Shown piece after piece: positions 1 to 8,245 of a DNA stretch of 64,000 nt; position 1 is the first letter of the stretch; the number at the start of each line of letters is the position of its first letter. A model generated the notes under the pieces. The model searched no databases and was not told the DNA's origin. It was given only the letters and a program-made list of their open reading frames with translations. Both the position numbers and the translations under genes were made by a program. The stretch is from NCBI GenBank assembly GCA_020632885.1, contig JACKEQ010000030.1, positions 4,478-68,477 of the forward strand. The letters are read 5' to 3'. Origin of the DNA: Alphaproteobacteria bacterium (GTDB taxonomy: Bacteria; Myxococcota_A; UBA796; GCA-2862545).

Positions 1-942
1 GTCGAAGATGGAGTTGTAGACCTCGGAGTCGACCGGCACCATGCCCGGCGAGGTGTACACGTAGTCGAGCACGCGGCCGCTGGACGGGCGCGTGGTGGGG
101 CTGCCGTCGGCCTGGAGGGCCGCGTTCATCACCAGCCCGTATTCCTCGAGGGTGGCGTGGGGATGGTTGCGGAGGCCGTCCGGGCTCGCGATGCGCGCGA
201 GCATGTCCGTGCCGACGTTGTAGCGGGCCGGGAAGCCGGTGGGGACGTCGTGGAAGGCCGTGGGCGTGGGCGCGTTGTCGAACGTGTCCACGTTGAGGTC
301 GCCAGCGGCGAGGAGGTGGTCCGCCTCGGTGAACCGGTCGAGGGCCTGGAGGGTGCGGGCGACGTCGACCGCCCGACGGAACTCGGTCTTGTTCTCGGAG
401 CCGCCGCTCTTCCAGTGGAGCGACACGACCCCGACGCTGCCCTCGGGCGTGTCGATGCGGGCTGCCACGATGGCCCGGGAGATGTCGAGGGCCGCGGGAT
501 CCCCCGAGAGGGCGGGGCTGTTCCAGCCCATGAAGCCCTCTTCGCCGGGGTCCTGGCTGAGCTGCACGCCGAAGGGCGTGAGCGGGTAGCGGGACATGAT
601 GGCGTTGCGGTCGTCGCCCATGCTCACGTGGTCGCCCACGACGATGAACGGGTAGCCGTGCTCCGCCGCGAAGTCCTCGGCGATGAAGGAGTCCTCGTCG
701 TCCTCGATCTCGTTGATCGCGAGGATGTCCGGCTGGAGGCGATTCACGACGTCCGACATGGCGGCGTACTCGGTCTCGCCCGGGAACCCGATGGTGTTGA
801 TGTTCCAGGTGACGAAGCGCAGTCGGCTCGCGTCGATGTCGTACGCGTCGATGTCTCGCGCCTCGCGGGGGCCTCCGGCCGGGGAGAGCGGCTTGCAGGC
901 CGACAGAGACACGAGGCCGGCGAGGACGAGGAGCGTGCGCAT
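1..942 (-). CDS. Endonuclease/exonuclease/phosphatase-family lipoprotein, 3' end beyond window
   Basis: The reading frame is open from ATG at 942 to the left edge (314 codons seen, no stop), so the C-terminus is missing. The N-terminus is a short lipoprotein signal (MRTLLVLAGLVSLSAC), so export and lipid anchoring are likely. EEP-fold motifs follow in the usual order: TWNIN, an acidic NEIED, GDHVSMGDDRNAIMSRYPL, SLHWKSGG and AAGDLN. The family cleaves phosphodiesters (nucleases, phosphatases, sphingomyelinases); the substrate here cannot be told. The final His motif would lie off the edge. It is divergent from the glyoxalase gene, and a perfect dyad lies between them. Confidence 0.85.
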   Translation of the reverse strand, partial: MRTLLVLAGLVSLSACKPLSPAGGPREARDIDAYDIDASRLRFVTWNINTIGFPGETEYAAMSDVVNRLQPDILAINEIEDDEDSFIAEDFAAEHGYPFIVVGDHVSMGDDRNAIMSRYPLTPFGVQLSQDPGEEGFMGWNSPALSGDPAALDISRAIVAARIDTPEGSVGVVSLHWKSGGSENKTEFRRAVDVARTLQALDRFTEADHLLAAGDLNVDTFDNAPTPTAFHDVPTGFPARYNVGTDMLARIASPDGLRNHPHATLEEYGLVMNAALQADGSPTTRPSSGRVLDYVYTSPGMVPVDSEVYNSIFD

Positions 943-978
943 TGGGCATCCCGGGCGGGGCAGAGACAAGAGAACCGA

Positions 979-998
979 ATCCGAACACAGGTTCGGAT
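979..998. promoter_or_regulatory. Perfect inverted repeat between divergent genes
   Basis: ATCCGAAC-ACAG-GTTCGGAT is an 8-bp perfect dyad with a 4-base centre. It lies 36 bases upstream of the EEP lipoprotein start and 158 bases upstream of gloA. The form suits an operator for a dimeric regulator, or a small hairpin. The rest of the 207-base spacer holds no clear -35/-10 pair that I can defend. Confidence 0.4.
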
Positions 999-1156
999 GC
1001 GACGGCAGCAATGTAAGGCTGCACCTGGCGGACCGCACGGACTTTTCGGTGCGTTTTCGATGTTCGTCAGCGCTCCGGGCCCACGTCGTGGGGGACGGTT
1101 ACCCCCGGCATCCCGACAACCCCCAGAAACCCCGGTGTTCCGGGGACGGAGGCAGC

Positions 1157-1582
1157 ATGCGCTACCTGCACACCATGCTCCGCGTGGCCGATCTCGACGC
1201 GGCGCTCACCTTCTGGTGCGAGCACCTCGGCCTCCGCGAGCTCCGCCGCTCGAGCTCGGAGGCGGGTCGGTTCACCCTGGTGTTCCTGGGCACCGGGCGG
1301 GACGACGACCCCGCCATGCTCGAGCTCACCTGGAACTGGGACGAGAAGGAGCCGTACACGACGGGTCGGTTCTTCGGTCACGTAGCCTTCGCGGTGGACG
1401 ACATCTACGCCACCTGCGAGCGCCTCGCGGCTGCGGGGGTCACCATCCACCGCCCGCCCCGCGACGGCCACATGGCCTTCGTCAAGTCGCCCGACGGGCA
1501 GTCCGTCGAGCTCCTCCAGGCCGGGCCGTCCCTGCCGCCGCGGGAGCCCTGGGCGAGCGCGCCCAGCATCGGCTCCTGGTAG
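1157..1582 (+). CDS. gloA: Lactoylglutathione lyase (glyoxalase I)
   Basis: Cytosolic metalloenzyme that isomerises the methylglyoxal-glutathione hemithioacetal to S-lactoylglutathione. The 141-residue product matches the bacterial GloA length (about 135) and opens with the characteristic MRYLHTMLRV. The four metal ligands of the family are present: His5, Glu56 (MLELTWNW), His75 (FFGHVAF) and Glu118 (DGQSVELL). ATG at 1157 is chosen because a GGAGG lies just upstream and this gives the family N-terminus; the frame is open further upstream. The gene ends 7 bases before the convergent meaB stop. Confidence 0.93.
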   Translation: MRYLHTMLRVADLDAALTFWCEHLGLRELRRSSSEAGRFTLVFLGTGRDDDPAMLELTWNWDEKEPYTTGRFFGHVAFAVDDIYATCERLAAAGVTIHRPPRDGHMAFVKSPDGQSVELLQAGPSLPPREPWASAPSIGSW

Positions 1583-1589
1583 CTCCAGG

Positions 1590-2573
1590 TCAGTCGTAGG
1601 CCCCCAGGAGCTCCACGGCGGCTCGCGTGGGGGCCAGCGACCCGTCGCGGACCCCCGCCTCCACCCGCTCCAGCGCGTGCACCACGTCGGGGTCCTCGCG
1701 GAATCTCCGGCGCAGCCGCTCGTCCACCAGGCGCCACATCCAGGCCACCCGCTGCTCCGCCCGACGGGCCTCCAGCAGGCCGTGCGCGTCGAGGGCCGCG
1801 CGATGCCGGAGCACCGCCTCCCAGAGCGCGTCCACGCCCTCCTCGTCGAGCCCCGAGCAGGTGAGCACCTCGGGCTTCCACACGGCGTCCGCGGGGTGGA
1901 GGAGCGCCAGGGCGCCCCGGTACGTCGAGGCCGCCCGGCGCGCGGGGACCGCGTTGTCGCCGTCCGCCTTGTTCACGGCCAGCACGTCCGCGAGCTCCAT
2001 GAGACCACGCTTGATGCCCTGGAGCGCGTCACCCGCACCGGCCAGCATGAGAACGACGAACGTGTCGGTCATGCCCGCCACCACGATCTCGGACTGACCC
2101 ACACCGACGGTCTCCACGAGCACCACGTCGTAGCCGGCCGCCTCGCAGAGCAGGAGGGCCTCCCGCGTGCGGTTGGCGACCCCGCCGAGGGTGCCCGCGG
2201 TGGGCGAGGGGCGCACATAGGCGTGCGGGTCGCGCGCCAGCCGCTCCATCCGGGTCTTGTCGCCCAGGATGCTCCCGCCCGTCCGGGTGCTCGACGGGTC
2301 CACCGCGAGCACGGCCACGCGGTGACCCGCGGCGGTCAGGTGCGTGCCGAGGGTGTCGATCAGCGTGGACTTCCCGACGCCGGGCACCCCCGTGATGCCC
2401 ACGCGGATCGCGCGGCCCGTGTGGGGCATGAGCTGCGCGAGCACCTCGCCGGCCCGCTCCTGGTGGGCGGGCAGCGTGGACTCCACGAGGGTGATCGCGC
2501 GTGCGAGCAGCGCGCGGTCACCCTCCAGCACCCCGCGCACCAGGGTGGGGGTGTCGGGCAGCGGACGGGCCAT
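1590..2573 (-). CDS. meaB: MeaB/ArgK-type methylmalonyl-CoA mutase-associated GTPase
   Basis: P-loop GTPase of the G3E family that protects methylmalonyl-CoA mutase and gates cobalamin loading. The 327-residue product carries the P-loop GVPGVGKST, the family signature VDPSSTRTGGSILGDKTRM, the segment VETVGVGQSE, and NKAD for guanine specificity. The length is typical. The start ATG shares one base with the preceding stop (TGATG), so translation is probably coupled to the SMI1/HU-like gene. No mutase gene lies in the window, so the partner must be elsewhere. Confidence 0.92.
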   Translation of the reverse strand: MARPLPDTPTLVRGVLEGDRALLARAITLVESTLPAHQERAGEVLAQLMPHTGRAIRVGITGVPGVGKSTLIDTLGTHLTAAGHRVAVLAVDPSSTRTGGSILGDKTRMERLARDPHAYVRPSPTAGTLGGVANRTREALLLCEAAGYDVVLVETVGVGQSEIVVAGMTDTFVVLMLAGAGDALQGIKRGLMELADVLAVNKADGDNAVPARRAASTYRGALALLHPADAVWKPEVLTCSGLDEEGVDALWEAVLRHRAALDAHGLLEARRAEQRVAWMWRLVDERLRRRFREDPDVVHALERVEAGVRDGSLAPTRAAVELLGAYD

Positions 2574-3481
2574 CAGCTCCGGGCGTCGGCGAACTCGCGC
2601 GCGATCTCGACGGACACGCGCGCGGTGACCTGCCGGTAGGCCGGCACCTCGATCGGCTCGTCCGCGTTGTTGAGCACGCGGGCCTCGTGGTGCTTGGCGT
2701 GCAGGCGGAACATCCCGAAGAGGTCCACCGCCCCGAGCTCCAGCTCGGCGTCGACGGCGTGGTGGAGCTCCTCGACCAGGCTGGCGACCCACTCGGGGTC
2801 GCGGCCCCAGCGCTGGGCGAGCTCGCTCGAGTCCATGCTGAACGGCTCGCAGCGGTCGAGCCCGTCCGGATGCAGCGAAGGCGGCGCGCCCTGTGTGTTG
2901 AGGTCGAACGTGCTGTCGCTCTTGGGCGGCGGCTCCGGCGAGAACAGCCCGATGCCGGGGAAGTGCACCTCGCGACCGGCCGTGAGCTCGGCGAACAGGA
3001 ACTCGCGCAGGCCGTCCGGCGCGCGCACGCTGCGCGCATGGAGGGGCGGATGGAGCCACAGTCCGGTCATGGGGTCGAAGGTGGCGGCCTCCAGCTCTGC
3101 GAGCCGCACGTGCCAGTAGTCCTCGAAGCGCGGGAACGACTCGTCCACGTCGTCCTCGCGGAGCACCGTGACTTCGTGGGTGTCGAGCCAGATGTCCACC
3201 GAGGGCGACAGCTGCCAGAGCGGGTCGCTGTTCTTCTTCATGCGCGTGTAGGAGCGCTGCGGGGTCCAGACGGACCAGTTGTTCAGCACACCGGCGTGCA
3301 CCACGGGCGAGAACACCTGCTGCGCGCCGGGCCCGAAGCGCCCGTAGAGGGTGTGCAGCTCGTCCGGCAGGCGCTGCTTCAGGGCGGCCTCGATCTCGGG
3401 GAGCACCGTGACCCCTGCAGGGTCGCCACGGTGGAGCCCGTGGGCGTCCATCCAGCGCGCGATGCGGTCTGTCGGCGACAT
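2573..3481 (-). CDS. SMI1/KNR4-like protein with HU-like C-terminal domains
   Basis: 302 residues, not a standard family. The N-terminal third (ALKQRLPDELHTLYGRFGPG and following) resembles SMI1/KNR4 proteins. The last 70 residues align by eye with HU: LFGMF for the GFGTF turn, EARVLNNADEPIEVPA for the ARxGRNPxTGEPIxIPA arm, then a basic-acidic helix. A second, weaker HU-like turn (REVHFPGIGLF) lies near residue 175. Whether it binds DNA is unknown; the arm has lost the Arg/Pro pair used to intercalate. Overlaps both neighbours by one base (TGATG), the middle gene of a three-gene unit. Domain calls are inference. Confidence 0.6.
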   Translation of the reverse strand: MSPTDRIARWMDAHGLHRGDPAGVTVLPEIEAALKQRLPDELHTLYGRFGPGAQQVFSPVVHAGVLNNWSVWTPQRSYTRMKKNSDPLWQLSPSVDIWLDTHEVTVLREDDVDESFPRFEDYWHVRLAELEAATFDPMTGLWLHPPLHARSVRAPDGLREFLFAELTAGREVHFPGIGLFSPEPPPKSDSTFDLNTQGAPPSLHPDGLDRCEPFSMDSSELAQRWGRDPEWVASLVEELHHAVDAELELGAVDLFGMFRLHAKHHEARVLNNADEPIEVPAYRQVTARVSVEIAREFADARS

Positions 3482-4563
3482 CAGGGGTACATCCTGCGGT
3501 CGTTTCCGGTGCTACCGGTGGCCCGGCTCCAGGACGCACCGGATGCCGTGATGCCCTCGACGAAGCCCAGGAGGCGGGGACGCGGGGCGTCGACCAGCAT
3601 GTACACCACCGCATCGAGGATGATCGGGGCGTCCACGGCCGTGCCCGACGCGATGGGCACGCTCTCGCTGCGCGCCTGGTTCGAGAGCGATGTCAGCTCC
3701 ACGGCTCCTCCTGTCGCATCGTCGCACAACCCCCACGCCGTGCCCAGCAGGTCCACCACCACCGGACCGCACGAGCTGGGGAGGGTCGCGACGGCTCCGC
3801 CTGTGGAGAGATCCACCCGTCTCGTGCCTTCGACGCCGCTGATCCAGACCGTGCCGTCGCCGGCCAGGGTGGCTGCGGTGGCCGGCCAGGGTTGCTCCCA
3901 GGCCAGGGCTCCGCTGCTGGTCATTCTCCCGACACCGGCGTCCGTGCTGACGATCAGGCCGTCGTCCAGGGCCGCGAGGGGATGAAAGCCGCCTGCCAGT
4001 CGCCACAGGATCGTGCCGGTGGACCCCTCGACCGCCACGAGCTCCCCCTCGTCGCCCTCCTCCAGGAACGTCCACACGTACACGACGTCGCCGCGGTCGG
4101 TGACGGGAGCGCCGCGGGGCACGCCGCCGATCGGAGCGTCCCAGGACGGGAAGCCGAGGTGGGTGACGCCGTGGAGCGTGCCGAGGGATCCGCGCTGCGT
4201 GCCGTACACCACGATGCCGTCCTGCGTGAGCGCGATGGCGGAGTCTCCGGGCACCAGGTCGTCGAAGCTCTCGATCTCCCAGTCCACCTGCACACCACGA
4301 AACGCCCGCACGCCGGTGCGGGTGAGCACGTAGACACGTCCGTCGCCGACCACGGGCGCGCCGGTGCCGGCAGGGTGCGAGAACACGACGTTGCCGGAGT
4401 TGCGGTTGAAGACCGACAACCGGGGGAGGTCGCCCTCGTCGAGGTGGGTGACCGCGAGGTGCCCTTCGGGCGTGAGGGCCAGCCCCTGCGGCGTCCCCGG
4501 GAGCTCGAGCGAGAATGCGAGATCGTTGGTGCCGCTGCAGGCGAACATCAGTGGAATCAGCAA
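3481..4563 (-). CDS. PQQ-like beta-propeller lipoprotein
   Basis: About 360 residues of short repeats of the form GDGRVYVLT, DDGLIVST, GDGTVWISG and VVYMLVD, typical of PQQ/YncE-like propeller blades; the ligand is unknown. TTG at 4563 is preferred because GGAGTGGAG precedes it and it yields a very short signal (MLIPLMFAC) like other lipoproteins in this window; a longer frame back to 4683 has no ribosome site. It is the first gene of a unit with the SMI1/HU-like gene and meaB, joined by a one-base overlap. Divergent from the lipoprotein gene at 4622. Confidence 0.7.
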   Translation of the reverse strand: MLIPLMFACSGTNDLAFSLELPGTPQGLALTPEGHLAVTHLDEGDLPRLSVFNRNSGNVVFSHPAGTGAPVVGDGRVYVLTRTGVRAFRGVQVDWEIESFDDLVPGDSAIALTQDGIVVYGTQRGSLGTLHGVTHLGFPSWDAPIGGVPRGAPVTDRGDVVYVWTFLEEGDEGELVAVEGSTGTILWRLAGGFHPLAALDDGLIVSTDAGVGRMTSSGALAWEQPWPATAATLAGDGTVWISGVEGTRRVDLSTGGAVATLPSSCGPVVVDLLGTAWGLCDDATGGAVELTSLSNQARSESVPIASGTAVDAPIILDAVVYMLVDAPRPRLLGFVEGITASGASWSRATGSTGNDRRMYP

Positions 4564-4621
4564 GCGGTCTCCACTCCAGGAGGTATTGTACCACCTGGCA
4601 GTCTCGCGGACAGGAGGGACC

Positions 4622-5383
4622 ATGGCCCCGATTGCGCTCCTCGCGCTCCTCGGCGGTTGCCGGGTGATCGACGCTCCAGACAACCTCGAAGAGCTGATGG
4701 TGTTCGCGTTCGACGGGTTCGAGGACGAACGGGTGATGCGCGCCTCGGTGGACGAGCTCCTCCCGCTGGTGGACGAGAACCTGGCGGAGCTCGAGGACGG
4801 CTACCTGATCGACCAGCTCACGGTGGAGGACCTCGCGTCCATCGGCGTCGAGGTGGAGTCCACCGAGAACATCACGGGGGCGATGGGCCGGGTGCCCTAC
4901 CGCCACGGCGTGGACGACGTCATGCAGGTGGTGACGGCCGAGAACAAGGACGAGATCATGGACCACATCGAGGCCTTCGAGGTGGTGGACCAGACCGATC
5001 GCGAGTGCTTCTTCGCCCACACCTGTGCCACGTACACCCAGGAGGTGCGGGAGACCGCGCGGGTCGCCATCCTGGGCGCCTCCGAGCGGCACTACACCCA
5101 CACGGCGCGCTGGATCGACCACCCGGAGCTCGGGCCGATCGCCGCCATCCGCGCGCTCTCCCCCGAGCCCATCGAGTTCACCTCCGGGCTGGCGCGGGTA
5201 GACCAGCAGTACGGGCTCGCCTTCGTGGTGCCCGAGGGCGATGCGGCCGTGCGGATCGAGGCGTTCTGGGTGGACGCGGTGGCGCTCGGTATCCAGCTGC
5301 CCGACGGCTTCGCCGTGAACACGGCGGTCAACCAGATGGCGAACACGGCGGAGATGATCGACGCCATCCTCGACGGAGACTGA
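4622..5383 (+). CDS. Hypothetical lipoprotein
   Basis: 253 residues with signal peptide MAPIALLALLGGC (clean LGGC lipobox) and AGGAGG just upstream of the ATG. The mature part is acidic, with charged helices near residues 20-110, a central CFFAHTC pair that could form a disulfide, then a mixed beta region. I do not recognise the family. It lies 45 bases upstream of the pseudokinase gene on the same strand, so co-expression is plausible. A frame open back to 4364 is not used, because it would overlap the divergent gene and lose the signal peptide. Confidence 0.7.
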   Translation: MAPIALLALLGGCRVIDAPDNLEELMVFAFDGFEDERVMRASVDELLPLVDENLAELEDGYLIDQLTVEDLASIGVEVESTENITGAMGRVPYRHGVDDVMQVVTAENKDEIMDHIEAFEVVDQTDRECFFAHTCATYTQEVRETARVAILGASERHYTHTARWIDHPELGPIAAIRALSPEPIEFTSGLARVDQQYGLAFVVPEGDAAVRIEAFWVDAVALGIQLPDGFAVNTAVNQMANTAEMIDAILDGD

Positions 5384-5428
5384 CCCGCAGGCCCCGTTCG
5401 TGTACTCTCCCGGTCCAGGAGTGCGTGC

Positions 5429-6823
5429 TTGACGGACGTGCAGAACCGGATCGGGATGGTCCTCTCCGAGCGCTACAAGCTCACGGCCCACGTCTCTCAG
5501 GAGCTCCTCGGCAACGTGTACGCGGGCCGGGACGTCGTCCGGAACAGCCCCGTGCTCGTGAAGATCCTGCACGAGCACCTGGGCGAGGGCGACGCGCGGT
5601 TCGGGCGCTTCCTCCGCGAGGTGCGGGCGAGCTCGATGGTCCGGCACGTCAACACGATCGAGATGCTCGACAGCGGTGCGGACCACGGCCTGCACTACAT
5701 CGTGATGGAGCACTTCGCGGCGCGCACCCTCGAGGAGGAGCTCGCGGGTGGGCCCCTCCCGTTCCACCGGGTCGCGCACATCGCGGCCCAGATCGCGAGC
5801 GCCATCGGGGCTGCCCACCAGGAGAACGTCACGCACCGCGCGCTCTCCCCGCGCAACATCCTGCTCCTCACGGACTCCCCGCGCGGCGACTTCGTGAAGG
5901 TGCGCGACTTCGGGCTCTCCAAGCTCGAGCGGTTCAACGACGACGACGAGGGCACCCACCTCACCGAGGCGGGCGTGCACGTCGGGAACACGGCCTACAT
6001 GGCCCCCGAGTACATCGAGCGCGACCGGTTCCACCCCAAGGGCGACCTGTACGCGCTCGGCTGCCTGATGATGACCATGCTCACGGGCCAGCCTCCGTTC
6101 ACGGGCATAGGCGCCGAGGTGCTGGGCGACCACGTGGCGTCCCCGCCGCCGCGCCCGCGCGACCGCAGGCCGGACGTCCCCGCCTGGCTGGACGATCTGG
6201 TGGTCGAGCTGCTCGCCAAGCGCCCGGAGGACCGTCCGGGCGCCTACCAGGTCGTGCAGCGCCTCGAGGAGGGCATCGGCCACAAGCTCGAGCCTCCGGG
6301 TCTCGGGCCCGAGGTGAAGCCCATCGCGTCCGAGGGCCCCGCGGCTCCACGGAAGACCGGCGACGACGGGCTCCCCACGGTGGTCGTGGCGCTCGTGGCC
6401 ATGGCGCTCGCCGGCATCGCGGCCACCATGGCCGTCCTGCTCGTCGGGGTCGTGGTGGTGGCGTTCACCTTCCGCTCCGCGCCCGCACCCACCTACACCG
6501 CGCCGCCGCCGGCCCCCCGCGACGTCCCGGTCACCCCGCCCGTCGCGCCCGACCCCGTGCCCCGGACGCCCTCCACCGAGCCCGACGTGGAGCCCGCCAA
6601 CTTCGTGGAGCCCGCGCGCCGCTCGGAGGTGAAGGTCACCTGCAACCGCCGCGCGCTGGTCGTGATCGACGGCACCCCCCGTGGCACGACGCCCCATGTG
6701 GAGCCCGTGCTCCCCGGGGTGCATCGGGTGGTGGTGATGCTCCCCGGCCAGCCCGAGACCAAGCAGGAGAAGCGGATCTCCGTGAACCGCGGTGAGCAGA
6801 GCTGGGTGGTGTTCACCTACTGA
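5429..6823 (+). CDS. Ser/Thr protein kinase homologue, probably a pseudokinase, with PEGA-like domain
   Basis: 464 residues: kinase-like domain 10-275, Pro-rich juxtamembrane stretch, one membrane helix about 315-345, and a PEGA-like outer domain (VVIDGTPRGTTPHVEPVLPG). The fold is kept, with Lys45 (VLVKIL), the DFG triad 160-162 and an APE-like APEY. But the catalytic loop reads HRALSPRN, with Ala138 in place of the HRD aspartate, and the glycine loop is reduced to LLGNVYAG. Phosphotransfer is therefore unlikely; it may bind ATP or act as a scaffold. TTG start with CAGGAG eight bases upstream. Its end overlaps the convergent M15 gene by 11 bases. Confidence 0.88.
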   Translation: MTDVQNRIGMVLSERYKLTAHVSQELLGNVYAGRDVVRNSPVLVKILHEHLGEGDARFGRFLREVRASSMVRHVNTIEMLDSGADHGLHYIVMEHFAARTLEEELAGGPLPFHRVAHIAAQIASAIGAAHQENVTHRALSPRNILLLTDSPRGDFVKVRDFGLSKLERFNDDDEGTHLTEAGVHVGNTAYMAPEYIERDRFHPKGDLYALGCLMMTMLTGQPPFTGIGAEVLGDHVASPPPRPRDRRPDVPAWLDDLVVELLAKRPEDRPGAYQVVQRLEEGIGHKLEPPGLGPEVKPIASEGPAAPRKTGDDGLPTVVVALVAMALAGIAATMAVLLVGVVVVAFTFRSAPAPTYTAPPPAPRDVPVTPPVAPDPVPRTPSTEPDVEPANFVEPARRSEVKVTCNRRALVVIDGTPRGTTPHVEPVLPGVHRVVVMLPGQPETKQEKRISVNRGEQSWVVFTY

Positions 6824-7913
6824 TCGTGTCGCTCCAGTGCGGGTAGTCCGACCGGAGCTTCGCGAATCCCCAGTGCGCCTCGATCCAGTCGATCATCCGG
6901 GGGGTGAGCGAGAGGTCGCGCGACTCGTCGTCACCCGACAGGTCGAAGGAACGGACGGCGCCGTCGGGAGCCGTGAGGGTCACCCGTCGCGGGAGGGCGA
7001 TGGCGATGAGGTCAGCGGCGTCGCCGCCGTAGTGGTTCGAGCTCCTCGCGCCCTTCTCGGTGGCGTACACCACGTCGTACGTGTCGGCCATCTGGCGTGC
7101 GGCGTCGCGGGTGGCCTCCCAGCCGTCCGGGTGGCGCCAGGTGATCGGGATGTCGAGCTTCCACGCCTTGTTGCGATCCTCCACGGTGACCACCCGCTTC
7201 TCCAGGTCTGCGGCGGAGGTCGCGCGCGAGATCCAGAATGCGCCCCACATCAGGTACCCGCGCTCGGGCGAGCGTGTCGTCGAGGCCAGGTACACCTCCG
7301 CACCCTCGGACTCCAGCTGGGACAGCAGCGCGTCCACCCGGTCCGCGAAGGTGCTCTCGGGGTCCTGCGTGCGGAGGGCGTCCAGCATGGCCGGGCGGTC
7401 GGCGGGGTTCTGGTAGCGCGCCGTCCAGTCGGGCCCAGCGACAGCCCCGTCCGGCGCGGGGGTCTCGATGGTCTCCTGCGGCTTCGGGATGTCCACGGGC
7501 AGCGTGGGCTTCTGCGGGTAGGGGTGGGGGCGGTCGCGGAAGACCTCGTCGGGGTGCAGGAGGATGCCGGCCCCCCGTGCGCGGCCCGTGTGCACGTGGA
7601 AGCGCTCGCCGCGGCGTTCCTCAGCCGTGAGCACGTCGTCGAGGAAGAGCACGAGGCCCTCGAGGACGACGGCGCGCCCCAGGGTCTCCCGCGCGTGGCG
7701 CAGCAGAGGCTCGTCGCCGTGCTCGGCGATGCGGGCGACGAACGGCCCGTCCACGGCGACGCCCGCGAGCTCGATCTCCCAGGAGCCCAGCTTCTCGGCG
7801 GCGACCCGGAGCTGGTCCTCCACCGGGGCGTCCGGCAGGACGCGCAGCTCGCGGTCGGTGGGGAGGGGGACGTCGGTGGGTGGGGTGGCGAAGGCGGACA
7901 GGAGGAGGACCAA
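6813..7913 (-). CDS. Exported M15-type (VanY-like) metallopeptidase
   Basis: 366 residues with a short signal (MVLLLSAFA). The C-terminal half has the M15 layout: STTRSPERGYLMWG (substrate-side strand), SNHYGGDAADL, an exact match to SxHxxGxAxD with the zinc His and Asp, and near the end DYPHWSDT in the place of the ExWHW motif. Family members trim D-Ala-containing peptidoglycan stems in the periplasm. The N-terminal half (about 160 residues) is not recognised and ends in a Pro-rich linker. TTG at 7913 is preceded by GGAG. Activity is likely but the Glu-to-Asp change is unusual. Confidence 0.75.
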   Translation of the reverse strand: MVLLLSAFATPPTDVPLPTDRELRVLPDAPVEDQLRVAAEKLGSWEIELAGVAVDGPFVARIAEHGDEPLLRHARETLGRAVVLEGLVLFLDDVLTAEERRGERFHVHTGRARGAGILLHPDEVFRDRPHPYPQKPTLPVDIPKPQETIETPAPDGAVAGPDWTARYQNPADRPAMLDALRTQDPESTFADRVDALLSQLESEGAEVYLASTTRSPERGYLMWGAFWISRATSAADLEKRVVTVEDRNKAWKLDIPITWRHPDGWEATRDAARQMADTYDVVYATEKGARSSNHYGGDAADLIAIALPRRVTLTAPDGAVRSFDLSGDDESRDLSLTPRMIDWIEAHWGFAKLRSDYPHWSDTISR

Positions 7914-8245
7914 GGGGGCTCCGGGGGAGGGGGTGACACCCGATATCTACCGTGTGGGACGGGCGGTGTTGGCGCGCGCGCACCGCTGATCGCGCGATCC
8001 GATCCCGCGATGTTCGGGTGTATGCCTTGTGATTCTCGGCGTTTCAGGCCAATCAGTGAGCGAGTGCCCGAGATTCCGGTGTTGACGGGGTTTGCGGCTC
8101 GATTAATTCGCGTATCCTCCGTCCCGCTGGGGCTGTCGAGGGATCGACCCTCTCACGGCCGGCAACGGGGCAGGGGCCCATCACCCCTCCCGCGCATCCC
8201 CTCTCCCTACACCCTGTCTCACGACATCGATCGAGGAGCTACACC
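7914..8245. other. Intergenic region upstream of the HU gene
   Basis: The longest gene-free stretch of the window (332 bases). It is visibly less GC-rich around 7985-8115 than flanking DNA, as expected for a strong promoter of a highly expressed DNA-binding protein. No conserved ORF, repeat array or RNA gene is seen. It serves the divergent M15 gene and the HU gene. Confidence 0.6.
8082..8109 (+). promoter_or_regulatory. Candidate sigma-70-type promoter for HU gene
   Basis: TTGACG at 8082-8087, followed after 16 bases by TAATTC (8104-8109), in the AT-richer patch. The -35 is good, the -10 poor. If used, the HU leader would be about 130 bases. Confidence 0.3.

Noticed and set aside
157..1599. 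Long plus-strand frame across the left end
   Set aside because: It is antisense to the EEP lipoprotein and runs out of frame through gloA; composition is Arg/Gly/His-rich as expected of a shadow frame in high-GC DNA.
3512..6795. Two frames of about 1000 residues on both strands
   Set aside because: They cover the beta-propeller, lipoprotein and pseudokinase genes in wrong frames, with low-complexity Arg/His/Gly composition and no domain; the true frames have signals, ribosome sites and motifs.
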